Of a stretch of 64,000 nt of DNA, positions 36,535-46,300 are shown one piece after another. The stretch is from positions 31,166 to 95,165 of the forward strand of contig NZ_JBHULM010000012.1 in NCBI RefSeq assembly GCF_042684485.1, read 5' to 3'. The position numbers and the translations under genes are program-made. The notes below the pieces were generated by a model. That model made no database searches. It saw only the letters and a program-made list of their open reading frames with translations, and had not been told where the DNA came from. This DNA comes from Oceanihabitans gracilariae (GTDB lineage: Bacteria > Bacteroidota > Bacteroidia > Flavobacteriales > Flavobacteriaceae). Position 1 is the stretch's first letter; each line of letters opens with the position of its first letter.

Positions 36535-36598
36535 AGCATCACAATACAAATTCTGCAAATAATCTATTTTTAAATTAAAGGTATTGTTTTGTGATGCT
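36535..36598 (+). other. Long-range hairpin after the small basic protein gene
   Basis: AGCATCACAA (36535-36544) pairs perfectly with TTGTGATGCT (36589-36598) around a 44-nt loop. It may stabilise or end the transcript. No T-run follows. Confidence 0.4.
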
Positions 36599-36696
36599 TA
36601 GCTATTAAAATATAAACAAAGGACTACGCTTCTAACTAAAGCGTGTTAATGTACAGAACACATTATTTATTTCTTCTTTTGTACTTACCTATACAA

Positions 36697-37380
36697 TTAA
36701 GGTGTAGAGTTAGAGACTTGTAACATTTTACCATTATATAATCTATTTCCAGTAAGTGCAAACTCCTTAATATAGGTTGCCATTTGTAATGCTGTTGTTG
36801 GTACATTATAATCTGGAAAAGCTTCTTTAAGCATTTCGGTTTGTACAGCACCTAAAGCTAACACATTAAATTGTGGTCCTGTTTCTTTATGTTCTTCTGC
36901 TAGTAGCTCGGTTAAAGTTATTACAGCTCCTTTACTAGAGCTATATGCTGCAAGGCCAGGAAACTTTACACTACCTTGTACGCCTCCCATTGAACTAATA
37001 GTAACCACATGACTATCTTGTTTCATAAAAGGCAAGGTTATTCTTGTCATTTCTGCAACACCAAAAACGTTTGTTTTATAAACGTATTCAAAATCTTGCA
37101 TGGTAGTTTCGGCAAATGGTTTATTTAATAAAGTTCCTGCATTATTAATTAATATATCTACCTGACTCCATTCGGTTTTAATAAAGTCTTCTACCTTTTT
37201 ATAGTCTTCTGTTTTACCTAAATCAAAAGACATAGAAGTTACATTTTCAATATGCAGATTATTTATAGGTTTTGCATTACGTGATAATGCTAAAACACGA
37301 TGTCCTTGATTTGCAAAAAGCTGTACTAGCTCAAAACCAATTCCTCTACTTGTTCCTGTTATTATTACATTTTTACTCAT
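36697..37380 (-). CDS. SDR family oxidoreductase
   Basis: 227 residues. The cofactor motif TGTSRGIG lies at 8-15, NNAG in the middle strand, and the catalytic set is visible as Ser in TISSMGG and YSSSK (Tyr and Lys). It is an NAD(P)(H)-dependent short-chain dehydrogenase of unknown substrate. The start overlaps the end of the M28 peptidase gene by 8 nt, so the two are co-translated, although their functions are not obviously connected. Confidence 0.88.
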   Translation of the reverse strand: MSKNVIITGTSRGIGFELVQLFANQGHRVLALSRNAKPINNLHIENVTSMSFDLGKTEDYKKVEDFIKTEWSQVDILINNAGTLLNKPFAETTMQDFEYVYKTNVFGVAEMTRITLPFMKQDSHVVTISSMGGVQGSVKFPGLAAYSSSKGAVITLTELLAEEHKETGPQFNVLALGAVQTEMLKEAFPDYNVPTTALQMATYIKEFALTGNRLYNGKMLQVSNSTP

Positions 37381-38389
37381 TAAGTATAATTTCTTTAGTT
37401 GGTGTATTAGTCATTTTTTCTAGTGCAGGAATCATTTTATTCATAAAATTAGCCATGTGTTTATAATCCATCTCACTAGCTTCATCATCTACGTGATGAT
37501 AGTATTCAAAATTTGTAAAATCGAAGGTTGAAATGGCATGAGCAGGAATATGAAATTCATTATAAAACGGAAAATTATCTGACCTCATAAATAAATTAAA
37601 TTCCTTTGCTTTTGGAAAAAAACCTACAATTTCTTCTCCTGCATATTGGTTTAAACTTACCGCTAAGTTAGAGCGCTCAAAACCACTCATATATGCCATG
37701 GTTTTATCTGCTGTTCTTGGTACACCAATCATTTCAAAATTAATCATGGTATAGGCATTTAAACCCGATTCTTTAAGTCTCTTTGCTAAATGAGCAGATC
37801 CTTTTAAGCCTAACTCTTCTGCAGAATACAGTGTTACTAAAATACTACGTTTATTGGATTTTGTTTTAGCAAAATAAGCTGCTAATTCCATTGCAGCAAT
37901 AGTTCCTGACGCATCATCATTTGCTCCATTAGCTATAGTGTCTCCGTTTACTTCATTTGCAAAACCTATATGATCATAATGCCCTCCTAAAATAATATAT
38001 TCGTTTTTTAATTTAGGATCATTTCCTTCTACTACACCAACAATATTAAATCCTTTAATAGTTTCCTTATTAGCTTCGCCATTTTTGCCTTCCTTTTTAT
38101 TTATTTCAAAATTATCACGATAGGTTTCAAAATAAGGCTTAATAGCATTTTCTTTAAAAAAATCCTCAATAAACACTGCTGCTTTTTCAATACCAACACT
38201 TCCTGTTGCTCTACCTTGTAATGCATCAGAAGCTAAATACTCCATACTTTTCTGTATAGATGTTATAGAGATAGAAGCCTCTTTATTGGTTGTTGTATTA
38301 TTAGTTGTTGTATTATTAGTTGTTACTACATTAGAAGAACTACAACCTGAAATAGAAACTAAAATTAGGAATACCAGTGTTTTTGTCAT
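37373..38389 (-). CDS. M28 family metallopeptidase, lipoprotein
   Basis: 338 residues. Signal peptide with lipobox SISGC (Cys16). A low-complexity linker of Thr and Asn follows, encoded by a 15-bp repeat. The M28 zinc-site motifs are intact: GGHYDHIG, GANDDASGTIAAMELA, YSAEELGLKGS and the C-terminal STFDFTNFEYYHHVDDE. The catalytic domain resembles aminopeptidases that remove N-terminal residues. It is probably exported to the periplasm or surface. The SDR gene overlaps its end. A terminator upstream separates it from pdhC. Confidence 0.9.
   Translation of the reverse strand: MTKTLVFLILVSISGCSSSNVVTTNNTTTNNTTTNKEASISITSIQKSMEYLASDALQGRATGSVGIEKAAVFIEDFFKENAIKPYFETYRDNFEINKKEGKNGEANKETIKGFNIVGVVEGNDPKLKNEYIILGGHYDHIGFANEVNGDTIANGANDDASGTIAAMELAAYFAKTKSNKRSILVTLYSAEELGLKGSAHLAKRLKESGLNAYTMINFEMIGVPRTADKTMAYMSGFERSNLAVSLNQYAGEEIVGFFPKAKEFNLFMRSDNFPFYNEFHIPAHAISTFDFTNFEYYHHVDDEASEMDYKHMANFMNKMIPALEKMTNTPTKEIILNE
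38288..38324. repeat. 15-bp tandem repeat in the M28 peptidase gene
   Basis: TATTATTAGTTGTTG occurs about two and a half times and encodes the Thr-Asn linker after the lipid-bearing cysteine. The unit keeps the reading frame. Confidence 0.8.
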
Positions 38390-38413
38390 GAGATATTTTT
38401 AGAGTTTAAAGAT

Positions 38414-38445
38414 AAAAAAAACCTAACTCAAATAATTGAATTAGG
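38414..38445 (-). terminator. Terminator of the pdhA-pdhC operon
   Basis: On the minus strand CCTAATTCAA pairs with TTGAGTTAGG (one U-G pair) around a 4-nt loop, followed by a run of eight T. It lies between pdhC and the M28 gene. Confidence 0.8.
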
Positions 38446-38505
38446 CTTTTGTTTTATTTAGATTCTTGCTTACGCTAAGAATAACATCATTACAATAAAA
38501 TAATG

Positions 38506-40104
38506 TTATACTAGCATAGTAACAGGGTTTTCAATATACTCTTTTAGTGTTTGTAAAAACTGAGCTCCTGTTGCACCATCAACTGTTCTGTGGTCACAAG
38601 CAAGTGTAAGTTTCATAGTATTACCAACTACAATCTTTCCTTCTTTTACTACTGGTTTTTCAATAATGTTTCCAACAGAAAGAATTGCTGAATTAGGTTG
38701 ATTAATAATAGATGTAAAACTCTCAATACCAAACATACCTAAATTAGAAATAGTAAAAGTACTACCTTCCATTTCATCTAATGCTAATTTTTTACTTCTA
38801 GCTTTTCCTGCAAATTCTCTAACAGCAGCTCCAATTTGTGGTAAACTTTGCTCATTGGCAAACTTAACAACAGGAACTAATAAACCATCTGGTACAGCTA
38901 CTGCAACACCAATATGTACATGGTTATTTAGTTGCATTCTGTCATCAAACCATTGTGAGTTTACTTGCGGATGTTGTTTTAATGCTAAAGCACAAGCTTT
39001 AACAATCATATCATTATAAGATATTTTGGTATCAGGAATAGAATTGTATTGTTTTCTAAACGCTATAGCATTCTCCATATCAAACTCCACATTTAAATAA
39101 TAATGTGGTGCTGTAAACTTAGACTTCGCTAAGTTTTTAGCAATTGCTTTACGCATATTTGAATTTGGTACCTCATCAAAATCTTCTTGTCCTGTAGGTA
39201 CAAATTTACCAACAGAAGCTGCAGAAGCAGCAGGAGTAAAGTTTTCGATATCACGTTTTACAATTCTTCCGTTTTCACCAGAACCGGTTACTTGAGATAA
39301 ATTGATACCTTTTTCTTCTGCCATTTTTTTAGCTAAAGGCGACACAAACACTCTTCCTTTAGAAGAAGAACTTGTACTTGCTTTTTTAGCTGCAGGTTTA
39401 GCAACTTCCTTTTTAGGAGCTTCTTTTTTAGGAGCTACAGCTTTTGGCGCTTCTTCCTTTTTAGCAGGAGCTCCTGCCATAGTAAAGTTTTTAGCAATTT
39501 CAGAAACATCTGTTCCTTCTGGGCCAATAATAGCTAAAAGAGAATCTACTTTAGCAGAATCACCTTCGTTTAGACCTATATATAATAAAGTTCCTGATTG
39601 AAAAGATTCAAACTCCATTGTAGCTTTATCTGTTTCAATTTCGGCAAGGATATCTCCTTCTTCAACTTGTTCTCCAACTTTTTTCATCCAAGTGGCAACA
39701 GTACCTTCTTCCATGGTATCACTTAACCTTGGCATAGTAACTACTATTACTCCTTCTGGAATTTCTTGTGAAGTACTCTCTACAGCACTTGTATCTGTAT
39801 CTTCTTTTACTTCTACTTTAGGAGCTTCTTCTTTTGCTCCAGAAAGTAATGCAGAAATGTCTTCTCCTTCTTCACCTATAATTGCTAAAAGCTCATCTAC
39901 TTTAGTAGTTTCACCTTCTTGCACACCTATATGTAATAAAACACCTTCATGAAAAGACTCAAACTCCATAGTAGCTTTGTCTGTTTCAATTTCAGCAAGA
40001 ATATCACCTTCTTCTATTTTGTCTCCAACTTTCTTAAGCCACGTTGCAACAGTACCTTCTTCCATAGTGTCGCTCAATCGAGGCATATTAATTATTTCTG
40101 CCAT
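38506..40104 (-). CDS. pdhC: Pyruvate dehydrogenase E2, dihydrolipoyl acetyltransferase
   Basis: 532 residues. Two lipoyl domains have lipoylated Lys43 and Lys159 (ETDKATMEFES in both). An Ala/Lys/Pro-rich linker leads to a peripheral-subunit-binding domain (VFVSPLAKKMAEEKG), then the catalytic domain with HRTVDG (His505) near the C-terminus. It moves acetyl groups from lipoate to CoA in the pyruvate dehydrogenase complex. It follows pdhA after 3 nt. No E1 beta or E3 gene is next to it. Confidence 0.94.
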   Translation of the reverse strand: MAEIINMPRLSDTMEEGTVATWLKKVGDKIEEGDILAEIETDKATMEFESFHEGVLLHIGVQEGETTKVDELLAIIGEEGEDISALLSGAKEEAPKVEVKEDTDTSAVESTSQEIPEGVIVVTMPRLSDTMEEGTVATWMKKVGEQVEEGDILAEIETDKATMEFESFQSGTLLYIGLNEGDSAKVDSLLAIIGPEGTDVSEIAKNFTMAGAPAKKEEAPKAVAPKKEAPKKEVAKPAAKKASTSSSSKGRVFVSPLAKKMAEEKGINLSQVTGSGENGRIVKRDIENFTPAASAASVGKFVPTGQEDFDEVPNSNMRKAIAKNLAKSKFTAPHYYLNVEFDMENAIAFRKQYNSIPDTKISYNDMIVKACALALKQHPQVNSQWFDDRMQLNNHVHIGVAVAVPDGLLVPVVKFANEQSLPQIGAAVREFAGKARSKKLALDEMEGSTFTISNLGMFGIESFTSIINQPNSAILSVGNIIEKPVVKEGKIVVGNTMKLTLACDHRTVDGATGAQFLQTLKEYIENPVTMLV

Positions 40105-40107
40105 AGC

Positions 40108-41106
40108 TTATAGTTTATGTTGTAAAAATGGATAATCTTCTTGTTCGTAAACGGCATCATACATCACGCTTTTTTCTGGGTAAGGAGATTCTTCAGCAAA
40201 TTTTTCGCATTCGCTTACTAGATCTTTTACTCGCTTAGCAATTTCTTTAATATCGTCTTCAGTAGCATAGTTTTTATCTAAAAGAACTTCTTTTACTTGC
40301 GTAATAGGATCTATTTTTTTGTACTCTTCTACTTCGTCTTTTGTTCTATAATGTTGCGCATCACTCATAGAATGTCCTCTATAACGATACGTTTTCAACT
40401 CTAAAAATGTTGGTCCGTCACCACGACGAGCACGTTCTAATGCTTCATCAAAAGCTTCAGCAACTTTTATAGGATTCATACCATCTACTGGTCCGCAAGG
40501 CATTTGATATCCTAGACCTAGTTTCCAAACATCTGTATGGTTTGCTGTACGCTCTACAGAGGTTCCCATTGCATACCCATTGTTTTCACAAACAAAAACT
40601 ACTGGTAATTTCCATAGCATTGCCATGTTAAATGTTTCGTGTAAAGAACCTTGTCTAGCAGCTCCATCACCAAAACAGCAAATAGTTACTGCTCCTGTAT
40701 TGTGGTATTTATCTCCAAAAGCAATTCCTGCTCCTAAAGGTATTTGTCCACCAACAATACCATGACCTCCATAAAACCCTTTTTCTTTTGAAAAAATATG
40801 CATAGAACCACCAAGACCTTGAGAGGTTCCTGTTGCTTTACCATATAGTTCTGCCATTACGCGTTTAGGGTCTACACCCATTCCTATTGGTTGTACATGA
40901 TTTCTGTATGCAGTTATCATTTTATCTTTAGAAAGGTCCATAGCATGTAAAGCTCCTGCTAATACCGCTTCTTGACCATTATAAAGGTGAAGAAAACCTC
41001 TTACTTTTTGTTGAATATATACTGCAGCTAGTTTGTCTTCAAACTTTCGCCAGAATAACATATCCTCATACCATTTAAGGTATACTTCTTTCGTGATTTT
41101 TTGCAT
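40108..41106 (-). CDS. pdhA: Pyruvate dehydrogenase E1 component, alpha subunit
   Basis: 332 residues, normal length. The thiamine diphosphate motif GDGAARQG is followed by the expected downstream Asn in VCENNGYAMGTS; the phosphorylation-loop region RYRGHSMSD is present. With E1 beta it decarboxylates pyruvate and passes the acetyl group to the lipoyl arm of E2. The beta subunit gene is not in the window. pdhC follows after 3 nt. Confidence 0.95.
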   Translation of the reverse strand: MQKITKEVYLKWYEDMLFWRKFEDKLAAVYIQQKVRGFLHLYNGQEAVLAGALHAMDLSKDKMITAYRNHVQPIGMGVDPKRVMAELYGKATGTSQGLGGSMHIFSKEKGFYGGHGIVGGQIPLGAGIAFGDKYHNTGAVTICCFGDGAARQGSLHETFNMAMLWKLPVVFVCENNGYAMGTSVERTANHTDVWKLGLGYQMPCGPVDGMNPIKVAEAFDEALERARRGDGPTFLELKTYRYRGHSMSDAQHYRTKDEVEEYKKIDPITQVKEVLLDKNYATEDDIKEIAKRVKDLVSECEKFAEESPYPEKSVMYDAVYEQEDYPFLQHKL

Positions 41107-41226
41107 TTGTTAGTGCTACTTTAAAGAAATTATAATACTCTAATTTATGTTTCCAATTTAAATTGGTGTTTGTTGGTTTTATTTTGAAGGTACTATGTAA
41201 ATACTTTTCAAAATGAATTCCACTAA

Positions 41227-41234
41227 CAAAAGTA
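41227..41234 (-). promoter_or_regulatory. -7 element for pdhA
   Basis: TACTTTTG on the minus strand matches TAnnTTTG exactly, 120 nt upstream of the pdhA start. The -33 element is not evident. If used, pdhA has a long leader. Confidence 0.35.
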
Positions 41235-41299
41235 ACACTTTAGTTAGGAATAAAAAAGGGAGAAAATTGCAAAATTTCTCGAAATCGATTTCGGAAAGA

Positions 41300-41782
41300 C
41301 TAAAGAGCCGATTTATCAAAACCTAAAGGAAGTAAATTAGCTAAAGAATTAGATTTAACTACTTTTCCTGTTTCACCCATAAAATAAATTTCAATGGCCT
41401 CATTTTGATTGACTTCATACTCTGCAATAGCTTGTCTGCATGCTCCACAAGGAGGAATTGGCACCATGGTTTGCTGTGTAGTAGAGCCTGCTACTATTGC
41501 CATAGTTTTCATTTTAACATTTGGATATTTTGCTCCTGCATAATAAATTGCTGTACGTTCTGCACATAAACCAGAAGGGTAAGATGCATTTTCTTGATTG
41601 CTTCCTGTTATAACTTCTCCGTTTTCTAATGCTATTGCTGCTCCTACAAGAAATTTAGAATAAGGTGCATAGGCTTTTTTTCTGGCCTCTATGGCTTGCT
41701 CCATTAAAGAAGCTATATCTTTTGGCAATTCATTAAAATCATCAAAAACGGTAAGAGTAGACTCTATTTTTATTTCTTTCAT
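41300..41782 (-). CDS. cdd: Cytidine deaminase
   Basis: 160 residues. It deaminates cytidine and deoxycytidine for pyrimidine salvage. The zinc site is CAERTA (Cys73, catalytic Glu75) and PCGACRQ (Cys112, Cys115), giving the all-cysteine form of tetrameric enzymes. SKFLVGAAI and NQENASYPSGL bind the substrate. It sits between porV and pdhA, its usual neighbourhood in Flavobacteriaceae. A terminator upstream (41916-41952) separates it from porV. Confidence 0.95.
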   Translation of the reverse strand: MKEIKIESTLTVFDDFNELPKDIASLMEQAIEARKKAYAPYSKFLVGAAIALENGEVITGSNQENASYPSGLCAERTAIYYAGAKYPNVKMKTMAIVAGSTTQQTMVPIPPCGACRQAIAEYEVNQNEAIEIYFMGETGKVVKSNSLANLLPLGFDKSAL

Positions 41783-41915
41783 ATGTTCGTTTTTATTCCT
41801 TCATTATTATAAGGAAGTAACATGTAAAATTAATTATTCTTTTTTTAATAATGCATTCTAGTAGAAAAGTAAGGCTTTTATAGCTAATACTGTTGTTTTA
41901 CAAATGTTATTAGAC

Positions 41916-41952
41916 AAAAAAACTATTGTTTGTTATAAACAATAGTTTTTTT
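41916..41952 (-). terminator. Strong terminator after porV
   Basis: A 15-bp stem (arms 41917-41931 and 41937-41951) with a 5-nt loop and A/T tracts on both sides. It would end the porU-porV transcript before cdd. Confidence 0.8.
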
Positions 41953-42025
41953 ATTTAATTAAAACTTACAATTCTAGCTACGCTTTGTTTTTTTCAAAAC
42001 ACTTTGAGCAGCATAGACTCTTTTA

Positions 42026-43285
42026 TTAATATTCTGTATAGGTATCAGGACCAAGGTTAAACGCTAAAGAAAAACGTAAAGTATTTTCTAAAGGACTTTG
42101 TACTTTAGACGCAGAGAACAAGTAAGATAAATCTACTGTTACTGCACTAAATTTAAAACCTGCACCTAATGCAAAAAACTTTCTTGCTCCTTTTTCATCA
42201 CTCTCATTAAAATATCCTGTTCTAAAAGCAAAAGAATCTTGGTATCTGTATTCTGCACCTATAGCATAGGTAAACTCTTTAAGTTCTTCACTAAATCCTC
42301 CTGGCGCATCTCCAAAAGATTGAAACATACCAGAAATAAAGCTTACATCTGGATCTTTACCATCTATAATAACATTTGTTTCTGAAGCTTCTACCTGTTC
42401 TGTTGTTTGAAAATCTCCATCTTCTTCATTAAAAACACCATCTTCATTTACGTCTGTAAATACCGTTTTATCTCCATAAATAGGAGGAGTTGGCACTAAT
42501 AACTTAGTAACTTCACCTGTTACAGCAATAGTATTATAGTCGTCTAAAATAAAATCGAAACCACCACCTAAACGTAAGGTTGTTGGTTGAAAGTTTTCTG
42601 CACCACCTTCTGAGTATTTAAATTTAGGACCAATATTTTGAATTGCAAAACCTAAACGTGTTCTACCATTATAACTATTGTATGCTTCTTCTTCACTTTG
42701 GTAGTATCCAGAAATATCTACACCAAAAGTACTTGCTGCTTTAGCGTCTGGATCAAAACCATCAAGTTTTAAATCTGAATTTAAAAAGCGCATAGCAACA
42801 GACATAGCAAATTGTTCGCTTAATTTTAAAGAGTAGGCCACATCTAATGCAAACTCATTTGGTTTTTGAATTAATGGTGTAGAGCTTTCATCTTGAACAA
42901 ACTCAATTTCACCATAACTAAAATATTTTAAACTTGCAGAAACTGCACTTCTTTCATTTAATCTATTATAATAAGAAACATAAGAAATAGCAATATCATT
43001 AACTAGCTTACTTAAATAAGGAGTATAGTTAAGAGAAAAACCTTGTTTATCTGTTGAAAATGCATATTTAGATGGATTCCATTGTTGTGAATTTGCATCT
43101 ACTGATGTAGCTACACCCATATCTCCCATTGCTGCACCTCTAGCATCTGGCGCTATTAAAACAAACGGCATACCTGTAGTAATTACTCTAGAATCGTTTG
43201 CATTTGGTGTTATCTCTACAGTATCCTGCGCATTTAATTTAACAAAAAATAATAAGCATGTTATAGCTAAAATTGACTTCTTCAT
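42026..43285 (-). CDS. porV: Type IX secretion system protein PorV (LptO)
   Basis: 419 residues from the ATG giving MKKSILAITCLLFFVKLNAQ, a clear signal peptide; a further upstream ATG adds 7 residues. Family features include VITTGMPFVLIAPDARGAAMGDMG, ANSQQWNPSKYAFS and YTPYLSKLVNDIAISY near the N-terminus. It is an outer-membrane beta-barrel (FadL-like) that carries folded T9SS cargo from the translocon to the PorU sortase at the surface. It follows porU after 34 nt on the same strand, and a terminator lies after it. Confidence 0.95.
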   Translation of the reverse strand: MKKSILAITCLLFFVKLNAQDTVEITPNANDSRVITTGMPFVLIAPDARGAAMGDMGVATSVDANSQQWNPSKYAFSTDKQGFSLNYTPYLSKLVNDIAISYVSYYNRLNERSAVSASLKYFSYGEIEFVQDESSTPLIQKPNEFALDVAYSLKLSEQFAMSVAMRFLNSDLKLDGFDPDAKAASTFGVDISGYYQSEEEAYNSYNGRTRLGFAIQNIGPKFKYSEGGAENFQPTTLRLGGGFDFILDDYNTIAVTGEVTKLLVPTPPIYGDKTVFTDVNEDGVFNEEDGDFQTTEQVEASETNVIIDGKDPDVSFISGMFQSFGDAPGGFSEELKEFTYAIGAEYRYQDSFAFRTGYFNESDEKGARKFFALGAGFKFSAVTVDLSYLFSASKVQSPLENTLRFSLAFNLGPDTYTEY

Positions 43286-43319
43286 ATAGTGGTTTTTATT
43301 TAACAAATATAAATTAATA

Positions 43320-46300
43320 TTATAGTATTACAAGTTTCTCAATTTTTTCGACTTGTTTATTTAGTGCATTAGAACGTACGGTTAACTTATACACATAAAC
43401 ACCTTTACCTATTTTGTCACCAAAATCGTCACGACCATCCCAAACAATGTCTCTAGACAATGCTGACGCTCCTTTTCCACAGCATTCTGATGTATTTGTT
43501 TGTCCGTTTAACGTTCTTACCAACTTACCAGAAACGGTGAATACTTGTACTGAAACGTCTAAAGGTTCTGAACTATTGTGATTAAACCAAAATTCTGTAT
43601 AATTTACAAATGGATTAGGATAATTTAATACATTATCAATTACTAATTTTTGATCTTCATCATATACTACAAATTGAATTTCTTGAGTTGACGAGTTATT
43701 ATAAACATCCCAAGCTTTAAGAGTTAAAGTGTGTAAGCCTGGTTCTAAATCTCTAAACGGATAATTTACTAAACCTTTGGTATAATCATCTACTTCGGTT
43801 TCATAGTAATCATTTAATGTATACGGATTTGTTTCGTCACCATCAATAATTGCAACAATATCATGTCCTATTCCGCTAGCAGTATTTATTCCGTTTTCAT
43901 CTTCTAATTTCACTAGTAACGATGGAGACTCGTTAGTAATACCTCCTGAAACAAAACTTTCATCATTCATGTATAACGTAATTAATGGACCAACATTGTC
44001 TTCTGGTGCATCTTCATTAATTCCTCCTATTTTTATTGTTTCTATACTAGCTCCTGTTTGATCTTGAAGAAAAGGAATTTCTGATTTGGCATAAAAACTT
44101 GCTTTACCAAAACCTACCGGAATACCAATATCTTTAGGCACCACAAAATCGAATTCAAACTGTCCGTTTGTTATTGAAGCTTGTCCTCTAAAAATAATTT
44201 CTCCAAGGGTTGTAAAATCTAAATATATTCTATTACCTCCATCAGATGTATAATCATTAGATAAGGTTCTTCTTTCAATTTCTTTATCATAAATAGTTGT
44301 AGATAACACACCATTATAATTGGTAAGTACATTACCAGATACATCTGTTACTTCACCAGATAATTTTACAAGACTTAAAGCCTCAAGTGTATCTGTTTCT
44401 TCTTCAATTGGCACATCATTAATTTTAGTAAGTCTAATATTAGGTTTAGCAAAGGTTAATTTCATTGCTGGATCACCAATAAAAAACACTAATCTACTTT
44501 GTGAAATATTTGAAATAGAAGGGTCGTTTTTTGTTAATCTTAAAGCTTCTGCTATAGAAGGATATTCATCATCTTCATAGTTATCTGAATCATTATAAGA
44601 AAACATATATTCTCCTAAAACTTCATTAAAAGTAATACCAACACTAACAAAAATCTGCCTTGTTGTTGTTACTAAAGAAGCGGCTCCACCTGTAGCATTC
44701 CAAAAGGTATATTCTCCTGCAGTTGGTCTTAACGGATTATCAAACCTGGTATACTCACAAGTAACCGTTACAAAACAATTTAATTTACATACATTATTAA
44801 TGTTTTGCGCATCTGTTTTTTCAAAAATACGCTCATGCGCAAGTCCGTCTTCTCCTCCATGCCCAAAGTAATTCACTACAATCGCTCCGTTTTCTATAGC
44901 GCTTGTCATTGCTTCTGTTACTTTAGGATAACGATCACCTCCTGCAGATGCTTCTTGTAAGTAAGCATCACTATGAATTTTTATAGGATTTAAAAAAGGC
45001 TTTTTCTCTTGAATGGTATTTGCTAGTTCATCTGTTGTTTCTTGTAACACTCTTTCCCAAGCTTCATCTAAATCATCAGATACTACCACAAAATTATTTC
45101 GCCAGCTACCATAGCTAGCTTCATTATGATACGATATAATTTTATCTACAATTTCTTTTGCTTGTTGTGATGTATTCACAAGCACTCTACCAACAGCTAT
45201 GTCTAATTTATCTGAAACAGTCATTGTACCTTCATTCTCATCCATCATTCCATAAAAATCATCAGAGACAAAAGAATTGGTTAAATTAAAACTTTCTATG
45301 GCATGCCATGAAGGCACAATATTAGTATTGTTTGCAATTCTGTCTTTATAATCTATAGAACCATCACCAAAAAGACATAAGTACTTTATTCTATTTTCTG
45401 TTGTACTAGCATTATCATAAATATACTTTACAAAATTTCTAATAGCACCAATATCTTGATTTCCTGTGCTAAACTCTGTGTATATTCTATCTAAAGATTC
45501 TACTTTTACATTTAATCCATATTGTTGTCTATTTATTTCTGCCATTCTTTCTGCTTGAGACACTAAATAGGTAGGAGCTACAATTAAATAATCTACATCT
45601 TCAAATTCTCCTTGATCATTTAAAAATATGGTTCCTTTTAAATCTTGATTAGCAACACTTGTATTGGAATCTCTTTTAGGTTCATAAAAATCTAAATTAG
45701 TTACAATTGCATACTCTTTTAAACTTCCCATATTAGAAGTAAAACTCATGGTTGAGCTAGCATCTGTATTTACAGCTGTAGTTATATTATATAAATCTGT
45801 TATATCCCATATTTCTGAAACATTAGCAGTATTGGTAACTGTATATCTTGCAATACCTGAATTTCTTGAAACTTCATAATTTCTAAAAACAAACTGATCA
45901 CCAGAAAAGTTTAAGGCTCGAGTAGCTTCTAAAGCTATAAAATCTAAATATGCATTTGCACTTGGGTTACCAGCGTTATCATGATTTAAAGTTACTGCAA
46001 CCTCTGCTGCACTAAGATTAATGTTTCCGTTAAAAAAAGATTCTACTGCTAAATTAGGATCACTAGCAGCAGCAATATTTAAAGTGGTAATTGCGTTATT
46101 ATTTACATCTATTTGCATGCTTGTAGCAGTTTCAGCATCTGATGCTACATACACTTTAAGTGTTACAGGTTCTGTAGTAACAATATCTGGAAAGCTAAAA
46201 TTAAACGTTTTACTGCTTTCAACATCAAATTTATCACCAAACCATCTTCTACCTACACTCACTAGGTTATATTCATCCACTTCATGAAATTGATAATCTT

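Noticed and set aside
36663..36851. Minus-strand frame inside the SDR gene
   Set aside because: It overlaps the SDR coding sequence in another frame and has no family features.
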